The translations under genes were made by a program, and so were the position numbers. Positions 45,501 to 57,500 of a stretch of 64,000 bases of DNA are shown here, piece after piece; positions within the stretch are counted from its first letter, which is position 1, and every line of letters begins with the position of its first letter. This DNA is from Owenia fusiformis (taxonomy: Eukaryota; Annelida; Polychaeta; Sabellida; Oweniidae): the NCBI GenBank assembly GCA_903813345.2, contig CAIIXF020000001.1, forward strand, positions 26,401,915 to 26,465,914, written 5' to 3'. Below the pieces are notes generated by a model. It saw only the letters and a list, made by a program, of their open reading frames with translations. It did not search any database and was not told the DNA's origin.

Positions 45501-48500
45501 ACATGACATATAAACTCATTCTCGGGTCTTACCCACAAAATACCCACTTTTCATTGGTCCAGATTGTTGAGCATGTTAACTCTCTTAATTGATTGATAAT
45601 CTCTTCTTAGGTATGCTTTTGTATACATGCCTGTTCAAATGTTCATGTTAGAGGTCAATGTACCATAGATGAGCTAACAGCTTGGTATGACTACATGTAT
45701 TTATATCTTCACTTGAATGACTATTTATATCTTCTCTTTGAAGAGAGAAGACATAAAAGACAGATCACCATACCATCTTCATGTTGACCTAGTTCTCTAT
45801 AATTATAGCTATTGTGCTATCTAATTGCTGTCTGATGATATTAATTGGTATCATCTAATGAGGTGACATACTTTCCCATAAATAAATGTATGAAATGATC
45901 TCTCATTTATCTTTTGAGAATAAATTCACTCCATATATCTACACTACTGACTTTAAGTCCCAAACATGTATATTGTTTGACAGTGTTAAAATCTGGGGCT
46001 TGAACTTCAAAATTGACTCTTATCAAAGTGCAAGGACATAAAGTAGATACATCTGAAGAGTGCCAGTTATCACGTACTTCATGATTTTAATGAACCAGTT
46101 GTGTTTTCAATAAGTATAGCCTAATTAAATTCAAATCATGAAATAGCAATTCTAGATTAGAAATCTCTTGAATTTTGGTTGTAGAAATTTTCTGCTAAAT
46201 ATTAAGTATACCCTCAATGTAAAGTTTACTCACTTTGAAACACTCAAGACAAATCTTTACTTTATGATGCCATTGCCTAAGCAAGTTGATTAGGCTATCA
46301 TTTGTCTTAGAATTGTTTTGCAACTACAAACAATTTGGCCTTAGAATATTTTGATTCCTCTATATTTCATTTTGATCTTGAAATTCCTCTATTTTCAGAA
46401 AAAATAGTTCTCGATGATCCAGTTTACGACCACAAAAGCACAGCCTTTATGGGGCGTGATGAATTATATACAAATTCACTCAGAAAGGCTGCCCATATGT
46501 CACAGAAAATGCAAGAACTGAATTTACTGAATCCAGATGACTTTATGTACTATTCCAAGTAAGTTACTGCAGTAATATACATGTACTTGTATATAGTACA
46601 GTGATGTATCCAGCATTACAAAAAGTTGAGAAATCTAAAATTACTTTGTACACAGTGAGTTGAATATCTGTTAAAAAGTTTGTATCCAAGTGTATGGAAA
46701 ATGTGTTTCGACTAATTTGGGATATTCCTCAGCCAGAATTAAAAAGTTGCTCCCATTTAAAAAGAAATCTTTGTGTTAAGTAAGAATACACAGCTTAGCA
46801 GCACGGGCCACCAAACAAGTGAGTAAGAATTGAAAAATATGATATATTTTATTATTTTCAGCATGGCAATGCCCCATGAAAGTTCACCGATGGCACTACA
46901 TACAGCCATGTTCTTGCCTACCCTGCTAAACCAATGCTCCCCTGAACAACAGGAGAAGTGGCTCTGGAAGGCTGTTGGTCATGAGATTATAGGGACATAT
47001 GCACAGACAGAAATGGGCCATGGTAAGTTTTGACAGAGTAGGCATCAATGAAATTCAAGGTTATCAAAAACATTTGAGCTGTTTTTATGAAGTATTAAAG
47101 GCATTCTATATAATACTTATCTTTTTTACTTTTGAGCAATACTTCTTAGCATAGACATTCTATGCATTCATACACCTTTCAAAATGTTGCATTTCTTGAA
47201 ATAACCATCCATCTTCAGTATTAATGCTTTTGAAAGTCAGACAATTCACTTGTCATGATTTAGGGGGGTCTTAATTCTTAACTTCATACTGTATTCTTGC
47301 ATCGTACATCACTATGTCAACCCTTTTTACCCCAAGACCACAGGTAATACAGAACAATGGTACATAAGTAATATTTCTGTCAAATATGAAAGATTGCTTC
47401 TCTTTAGAATTCTAAAACAAAAGATTATTAAATAGTGTTGTGAGTATAATCTTGAAAATTTTCGCTTTCCTCCAGGGACTCATCTGAGAGGCCTAGAGAC
47501 CACAGCTACATATGTCCCAGAGACAGATGAGTTTGATCTGCATAATCCCACCCTTACATCTACAAAATGGTGGCCTGGCAATTGTAAGTACTAAGTGCAC
47601 ATACATATGTAGATGTACCTTTTTGTTTGTAATTCAGGTAGATTTGTTCGCAACTTATATTTGCTTGGTTTGATCAATAGACATACAGTAAAAATAGATA
47701 TGCGCTATGTTAGAATTACAGATATATTTTCAAAATTTTTACATCTCCCATGAAGTTTTAATGCAATGGACCTTTGAAAGTTACATGTATTATTGCTTGA
47801 TTGTGTCCCAGCAATATTCACTGTTCTGGTTTTTACTGTTTTTTTTACTGTTGACAATATATTAAATATTAAACATAATGAGTAAGTGATATGTATGTAT
47901 ATTTATTTATTTAAGTGCCTCGTATAGATACCCAGCCTATTTTAGGCTTATGGGGCACATTGTACAATATATTTGAAAACAATATTATAAGATTAAATCT
48001 TTAAACAAAGCTTGCTCTTTTGATAAGAGCAGCATTCAGGAATTTTCCAGTATGGCGCACTAATCTAAAATCATGTAATAAATCTTTCAAAAGTTCATCA
48101 TCAATAATAAGTTCCTGTTTTTGTAAAATACGTTTAACAGACAAAAATAAGTCATCTCGTAAGTTGTTATATGATGGGCATACTAGTAAAAAGTGGAACT
48201 CGTCCTCAATAATGGATATATTATCATTCTTACAATGTAAGCAAAGTCTCTGGTCAACTGGGATGGATCTATATCTTCCAGTCTCCAGCATTAATGGTAG
48301 TGTGCCTGATCTTGCTTTTGCAAGCAATGATCTGAATGTTCTTGGCAAACAGTTTTTGACATAATCTTCTGTTCCAAATGATGTTTTAAATGTCCTATAA
48401 GTCCTTAGTTTTGGCATATTGGCGATATTAAGTTTCCATTCTTCGATGTATCATTGTAGTTCCACTGTTTTAACAGAATCGAGGATGAGTGAACTATCTC

Positions 48501-51500
48501 CAAAGTGTCTTGTTTCATATTCTCTTAGCAAATTAGCAGATATAAATATTTCTCTGACATCCTTGCACCAACATTTGTGTCCTAAGATAGTATTTTCATA
48601 ATCAAAGTCGAAAATTCTTCTAGTTAGCCTATCTCTAGGCATTTTGCTCAGTCTAATAAAGAGTCTCACCATCTCTAATCGGTGCCTTATGTTAGGCGGT
48701 ATCCATCCCATATCACCGTAAATTGCTGGAAGGGGAGCGTATTTGCCCAGGCCAAGAAATGTTCGCATTGCTCGATTTTGTACTAGCTGTGGTTTGCTAA
48801 ATTCCTTATATCCCCAAACTCCTGATCCATAGTCCATGATTGGGGTAATTGCACTGTCGTATATCTTAGTATATGTACTGAAGTTTAATCCATTTATGGA
48901 AAAATGTTTGCTGATAAGTCCACCAAGTGCACGACCGCTGGATTCAGCTAATGTTGTTGCAGTTTCGGTGTAGTCCAGTGTCTCGTTTAAAATAAGACTG
49001 AGATAACGGTACGATTTTGCTATCACTAAATTAGAATTTCCAAACTTGAAGTTAAAATCAGTTTTTGACCGTGTAGCCCGTCTGAAATGTGTTACTTGGG
49101 TTTTCTCTGTATTTACAGATAGACGCCATTTCGTTGTCCATACGTACATTGTATCTAACATTAATTGTAAATCCTGTTCCGTTGGCGCAATGAACACCAT
49201 GTCGTCCGCGTAAAGCAGAGTTGAAATATATTCATCGTTAATCCAAATTCCATTATTAAGACCTTTTAAAATATGTGAAACAAACATATTGGACATTTTG
49301 ACATAGCAATTGACCTTTCCTATAAATTCTGCCACCTTTTGCATGGTCAGATTTCTGCCTACAACCAATGAGATCAATTTAGCCGATACTGTGTGGTGTA
49401 TCATAGTTTCTCTGGTATATCACATCTTCGCACGAGAACGCTCAGTCTTCACTACGTTCATCTGACAGGAGCCGAGTGATGAGTATATCAAAAGCTGGCA
49501 GGGTTTAATTGGAAAAGTCTATTGATAACAATTTCTTGCATTCCAGTGGGTAAGACTACCAACTTTTGTGTGCTGACAGCTCAGCTGTGGATCAAGGGTA
49601 AATGTTATGGTACACATAACTTCATGCTCCAGACCAGAAGTCTAGAAGATCACACTTCTCTGCCAGGTAAATTTTACCCTATTCAAGAGTGCATTTGTAT
49701 CACACTCTCTTTTAACACTCTGAAATTGGAAAACTAATCTGAGTTGGTTGTTGCTCTGAGTCACAATTTTGGTATATTTAGATGAATTAAATATTACATG
49801 ATAAGCATTACTCTGTGGTTCTCTCTGATTCTGTTGAACGACAGAGTAATATTTGGAATTCATATTTGATCATAGTCAGAGGGGTCAGTGAATCAGCCAG
49901 TAGCTCAGGCTAGGTAAATATGAAACAGAACTTTTATAACTGATAAATGTAAGAGTGCACAAAGAGCAACATTGGAACGATACAAAAGAAATATTAGCCC
50001 CTATAAACCATGCTTCAAATATTTCTTACATGAGCTATATACGAGTATGAATAAACGTAAGTTTGAAGAAAATTGTATTAATTAAAATACAAGTATGTGT
50101 ATATAACAATCTAAATAATAAACAATGCATATTTTAATACCTTTTTTTAGGAATAACATTAGGTGACATTGGACCAAAGTTTGGCTATTTGTCCAATGAC
50201 AATGGGTTCATGAGATTGAATCATGTACGGATCCCAAGAACCAACATGCTCATGAAGCATTCCCAAGTATGTTCCCTTAATTGTCATGTTGTAGTTATAC
50301 CTTCAGGTTGATATATTTAGATACCATTCTTGTATTAATGGTTGATACAATTTATTAAACATTATAGGACACTCATTTGAATTTAAAGAAATTCCATAAA
50401 GTATTTTTAAGTTGTAATACTACTAATTTGATACTTTACTTTTGTAACACCCTGTTTTCTTGAAACTATACATTTGAATCAAATTTTGGTGACAATATAC
50501 AATACAGCTTAATTTATTGTATTTACAATAGGTCTTGGCTGATGGCACCTATGTGAAACCTGCTAGTTCAAAACTATCATATGGAACAATGGTCTTTGTT
50601 AGAACGATGATAGTTGCAGAGACATCAAGAAGCTTAGCAGAGACAGTTACCATAGCAACACGGTATAGTGCCATTAGAAGACAAAGTGAAATCAAACCTG
50701 GGTAATTATAATTTCATTTCTTTAAAGTGTAACTGTTATCATCAGTCAAATAATATTCAAGTCAATCGAAAGAACAATTTCTTCCAGAATTAGTTATTAC
50801 TTGAGATTGACTTGATATTCATACAATGAACAACTATAGATATGTTATAGACATCATCAGAATACACAGATAACTTTTCACTTTCTAATATGGTGCAATG
50901 AGGTGGTAACAGTGAAATGATGTTGCAGTATAGTTTACCATAGTTGTCAGCTGTCACAAAATTCCACTAGATGCAGACATTTTCTCCATTTTAACCAGTA
51001 TTTTGCTTCTATGAATCTAGTTAATTCTGTTGTTACAGTGATCCAGAGCCTCAAATCCTTGACTACCAAACCCAACAGTTCAAGTTGTTTCCACTACTTG
51101 CCACCAGCTATGCCTTTGACTTTGCTGCCAAGTTCATGAGGGCAAACGTTTCCTCCATTTTAACCAGTATTTTGCTTCTATGAATATAGTGAATTCTGTT
51201 GTTATAGTGATCCAGAGCCTCAAATCCTTGACTACCAAACCCAACAGTTCAAGTTGTTTCCACTACTTGCCACCAGCTACGCCTTTGACTTTGCTGCCAA
51301 GTTCATGAGGGCAGACATTTTCTCCATTTTAACCAGTATTTTGCTTCTATGAATCTCGTTAATTATGTTGTTACAGTGATCCAGAGCCTCAAATACTTGA
51401 CTACCAAACCCAACAGTTCAAGTTGTTTCCACTACTTGCCACCAGCTATGCCTTTGACTTTGCTGCCAAGTTCATGAGGGCCAAGTACCATGAGTTAGAT

Positions 51501-54500
51501 GCCAAAATCCAGCAGGGTCTGGTTGAGGAGATGCCACAGGTTAGTGAGGCTTGAAATCATAAATGTCAGGCTAGGGTAAAAATATGAATTGTTAAACATC
51601 CTTCCTAATTCATCTATTTCAATTTTCATGAGAAGATATGGTGCACTTATCATTTTTTTGAAATATTGAACGTGATTCTAGATATTACACATATTTTAAA
51701 AAAGTACACTATATGTTTTATTATAAGACAGCCTTTGAGAATGTACAAAGATCAAAAACTTCATGCATACATCTTCATCTGCATACAAAAAACCCAGATC
51801 TTACATATTAGGGTATTAAAGTATTGTATATCTATTGCTATTGTGCATTTTTCATACGTTTCATTTTTATGTGCTCACAGGCCGAACTAAAAAACTAAAA
51901 CCAAAAATTATCAAGAAATCCATATTCATTGTTCATATTTGACTTTCAGTTGCATGCATTGTCAGCAGGTCTGAAAGCTTTTACAACTTGGGCATCAAGT
52001 TCTGGAATGGAAGTGTGCCGTATGTCTTGTGGGGGTCATGGGTATTCCCAGGCCAGTGGTTTCCCCAAGATTTACACAGATGCAACCCCTGGGGTGACAT
52101 ATGAAGGCGAGAACACAGTATTGATGTTACAAGTAGCCAGGTAAGCTCAATTTGTATCAACGTATTCCTTTTTCCCTTTTTCACACTATTTTATTTGTGC
52201 ATAAAGATTATGCAGTAAATCCTTTAATCCTTTAACATTGAATACTGCTGAGACTGGTTAAAAGTGTTCGAATTAGCAGGTGTTCACATTTGTTCGAATT
52301 AGCAGGTGTTTACATTTTAAGTTTTTTTGCCAAGAGCATGCACATGAAATTAAACATGAAATACTATTTATATTACTTAGATAACTCTTTTAAAACCAAC
52401 ATCACAATTTTTGCTTCAAACATGACAACGTACAGCAAAAGTGTACATCCGTATATTTTGTCACTGTACCTTGTCAATGGTTTGGCGTGTGATAGTATTC
52501 TCCGATTTTTTCTCCAATCTTATGAATTACACTACATGACTGTAAAAATGGTTTCAGTATACTTTTAACAAATCATTCAAATCTTTTAGGTATCTGGTGA
52601 AGATCTTCAAAGGTGCTAGAAAAGGGACAGAAGAAGCAACAGGATTTGTTTCATATCTGGGGCCGAACTTTTCTCAGGGGGGTCGTGTAGCAGTCCAAAT
52701 GACAAGTGCATCAGGGGTGGACATAAACGCAATGGTAGCAGCCTACAGGAGCAGAGCATACAGGTTAATATCACAATTGTTGTTGTTACTATATTTTTGC
52801 TCACAATAGTCATTGTCATTCTCATTTTCTTGTAGTCCTTTGGTTTTTGACTCACACACCATGTTACTTATATTTTTATGTAGATTCAGGAATTTGTATT
52901 GACTCCAAGGTCATAGATCAAGGTGCTGTTAACAAATATTTTAAATCACCAATGCCATCTATTCCCCTTGTGAGCCCAACGAATTGACTGCCATTTTAAA
53001 GTTATCTAGTTTTTTCATTGTTATTTTTGGACATTTTGTAATCTAAAGAAGGTTGTATATTCAGTGCTCAAAGATAAATGAACGATAAAGTCTATATATA
53101 TTTTTTATATTAAAATGACCATGTCATAATTATGCTTCACTGAATCAAACAAAAAGATTGATGTCAACAATGTTTTTGTTTAATATTTTGCTAATCATGC
53201 ACCAAAGTGCAACTAAGATACATTAAAAACAACTACATGTACCTTAATTCTTCTAACATTTTACTCTATTTCTATTCTTTACAGCCACTTTCTGTTTTTT
53301 CTGCTATATATGTCACAAAGCTAGTTCTTCGTGATATTAGTGTTCAACCATCTCATTTTTCGAAAGTGGATGAGAAATCTATAATTTCTAATACATTTAG
53401 CTGGCAACCAAATCTTTAAGTGAAATACCAAAACAGGCTATTTAAAACAAAAAATCTATTACAACCAATTTAAGTTCCTGAAATATGAAGCTTTGTAAGT
53501 TTACCAGGCTGTGCAGTATGAAGATTAATAATTGTTAAAATGTTAATGTCCATGATCAAAGCTCTAGAATCGATGATCTTGTACAGGTGCTTATATAACA
53601 ACCTCTATAATGTGCATAACAATTATCACGACTGTGTACATTATTGATTCAGCAGAATTGTACTCTAATATGCCATTAGATTAAATATGACCATGTAGGA
53701 TCATTTTCTACAGTCTGTAGAGAAATAAATACAACATTACTGTGCTCATAACAACTTGATAACTTTACCATATTATGTTTCAATTTTACGATTAGACAAT
53801 TTTTCCAAAGGTACCATCTCATGTACCTTGCAATAGTTCTATACTTGATTTTATTTTGGGGACGCATTTTGTGGTTGGTGAAATATTGTTTTGGTAACTA
53901 AAAATTTGATTGATAAAAATAATACTTTGGGATGGAAAGATTGATTTAATTATGATAGCCCACTTCCCAATAGAACAAAATTTGAAAATATTGATTCATC
54001 TTTTACTTGATTTTTCATAAAGAAATTTCCATTTACCCCCACCCCTTTACAAAATATAATTGGTTTTTATTTTTCCACATATTGACATTATCCCTGATTC
54101 CAGTTCTCATTAATATTTTAGTAGGAAATACCCCCAAAATACCATGAAAACTTATATAAAACATTCTTTAAAGAATATGTAATGTTGAAACAACAGGTAA
54201 TACTTCAGAAATGGATTATATGTATAATTTGGAGGAAAAATTTGAGATGGCCCCTAATTATTCATTATACTGATAATACGACATTATAAAATAAAATATA
54301 AACTATGTAACTAGAGGATGTATATAATGGTGTACGAAATCAATATGTGTTATATCAATCAAGCTAATGTGTATGTTTAGTATAATGGTGATCAGATCAC
54401 CTGATCACATGGATTTGTACTAATAACCACTATATTTTACATTAGTCCCTAGCAACAAACAGTGTGATACGAAACATGGCGGAATCAACTGAAGGATCCA

Positions 54501-57500
54501 ATTCGGAAAAAGGTCCCATGACCTACAAATTGATTTTTATTGACTTTTTAAAAACAACTTCCATAAGAGGTCCTCCGAGGATTATTCGAACAAAGCACAA
54601 ACTCTGGCGATTGCTTTACAGTTTTATTTTCATGTTTGTATTGGGAACTAATTGCTTCTGTATTTGGACAACTATAGGTGACTATTTGGCATATCCTGTC
54701 ATTTCTCAGAGTTACATCATTCATAGTGATATGGTCAGTGATAGGGTGGAACATTTTCCCGATATTACCGTATGTGACATTAATGCACCACAACCGCAAT
54801 ATGCTCACCCGAACGGATCTTTGACAGAGCTTGGAATCGAGGCGGAGGTTTTTCTTAGAATGATTTTGACAAACATTGACCAAATATTAGGAGGTGAACC
54901 AGAGAAGGACTTGAATAAATTAAACATGTATGAACTTGATTTGTTAAGAATTCAGAAAAAGGAGCAATTTCTAATTGAGAACAACACACAAGGATTGGAA
55001 TTGATGGAAATGTTTTACTCAACTAGAGGCTATTTACAACAATACACAAGATCCCAACGTTATCAAATTGGACACAGAAAGGAGGATTTTATTGTTGACT
55101 GTAAAAGCTTAGACTGGTATGTATCAGATCAGGAGACATGTAATATGACAAGGATTCTCCTCCACCAGGACCTTGGCTTTCCAAATCTGAACTGCTACAC
55201 AATCCAGCTTCAAACCCAGCCATTTGATATGGTAAAAACTAATGGAGTGTCCTTGGTGCTCTTTTTGGGACCGCCTGGGGACTTCTTACCCGAGGATCCA
55301 CCTTCTCCCGTGCCACTTGATTCAGGCGCTGTTGTGTACCTACACGAGCACAACACAATGCCTTTTCAGCAGACCAGTTTCAATATCCCCGCAGGATTCA
55401 AAACCACTGTCCATTTGGATGTATCGAAAGTAATGAAGTTAAAAAACCCCTATAGCACTTGTAGTGACTCCATTGAACTATTGTTTAAGAATTTAGATGG
55501 CGATCCTTATAAATACACACGGGATGCATGTCTTGCAGAGAACATGCAAAAATGCATGATAAAAAATTGTAAATGCATCATTGATGAGGTACCCGCTATT
55601 GAAAATGTTTCATATTGTTTGAAAACTCAGTCAGATTCGAACATAGTAAAAGAAAATATAAAATGCATGAAGAGGATGAAATCCCCAAAACACATCGCAA
55701 ATTGTGCATTAGGTGAAATCTGCCTTGATCCATGTGAAAAATACATTTATAAGCCACGATTAAGCCACACTGAATGGCCCCAAGAGAACAAACAACTTCC
55801 TGTGTATAATGAATTCATTCGTGGCGGCCCCCACCAGGTGGTATATCATGAATATGAAGCCCTTCTTTATGAAAACTCACCGAATATGACATCATCTGAA
55901 AGAATGAACGCTTTGAAACAACTGAATCTCATAAAGGAATCATTTATCAAATTGGATGTGGTTCTGAACTCTAAAGATATTGTGGCATTCTCAGACAAAC
56001 CTTTCTATACAGGGTTAAGTGTATTAAGCGTCATTGCATCTTCATTGATATTTTGGATAGGGTTTACATTTTTCTCATTGATCGAGATATTAGAGTGTTT
56101 GTTTCACATGGTACTGAGTTGCGTATCGCAAGGTAACAAGAAACCAAGTAGTGTCCATTAAAAGCCTAATGAATAATACAATTGATTGTCATGGAGCTTG
56201 TGTTATTATGTTTAAACAATTCCATGGAAACAAGATATCAAGAACTTGTCATATAGGCAATTCTATTAACCGAACCATTTACAGAATGCATGACATTTAA
56301 TCACTTTTATGTTCAAGTACCTTTTAACGCAATTAAAAATTTATAGAATTATATTCCATTAGTGCTACACCAATAGTATCATTGTACAAAGCATACTCAT
56401 ATTGCATCATATCAGAATTTCAATATCTCCTTTGTTTTACACTCATTGCACTCTAATTTTCAAGCTCTCACAAACTTGATGATGTGGAGATGCAATGAAT
56501 AAAAAACTCAGTATGTATTTTATACCAGGTTGATCAATAATTTGCATTACATTTTTACAGTTCTCTACAATTTTAATCTACAATGGTAATCATGAGTGGT
56601 AATCTCATTCTAGACACTGAAAAAACTTGGTTTGAGGAATGTTTTGTATTTTCTTTTAGTTGAGTTTATTGATCAACTTTCTGTAGGTAGGTATGATACT
56701 GTCGTACTATAAATATATGCTGTGGTATCAAGTTTTTGTACAGTTCTATTAATATAGAAATAAAAACTAATACAAATACAGATGTACAGAACATGCAGTT
56801 ATTGGTATTCTTTATTAAACCCTATAGTGTACCAACTTAGGTAGCAACACAATAAGATCAACTGAACTTTATTTTTAAGAAAGTGCAGTTGCAACAAAAG
56901 AAGAGTACATTCTCTTTCTATTGTTTTTAAAGAATGGACACTTACACCCTACTCAACCACTCATCAATTCACTTACCTTTAGTATCAAGAGTTGAATTGT
57001 CAATACAAAAGGAATCAAATTAAATGGATCATGGACCATTTACCTTTCATATGAGCCAGTGTGGGTTTTAGGTTAGGTAAACCATTCTTACTGGCTCTTA
57101 GGAGAATAATGGCCCCAGGCCATTGGCCCTCAGCCATTATTTCACCTTATAGCCAGTACGAATGGTTTATCTATCACTTCATTGTTGTTTTACATTGGCA
57201 TAAAATACTGGAAGCTGGAATTTTTGCCAGATTAAAACAATCAAAGGCTTCTCCTGAAATCAAGTAAAAAGCTTTAGATTTTTAAGAAAATAGGCATAAC
57301 AATTGCAATGATCGGAGCTGTTTTGTTCAGAAATAATTGGCCAGCGAATCCAAAATGATGTTTTTTGGCAGAAATGTGATGTTTGTAGCAGGTTTACATT
57401 ACTATTAACTCTGTTTTGATAGCTCTGTTTTGTTTTGAATGTGATTATGCCTGTAAGTGGCTACATGAAATCATGTTTTTCAAAATAGCTAGCATTTCTG

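Noticed and set aside
54464-54475. Upstream start of the channel frame giving four extra residues
   Set aside because: The codon at 54464 is GTG. The ATG at 54476 has a strong AAACATGG context, so I start there.
54548-54883. Minus-strand 111-aa frame inside the channel gene
   Set aside because: It is antisense to a well-supported coding exon and has no family resemblance.
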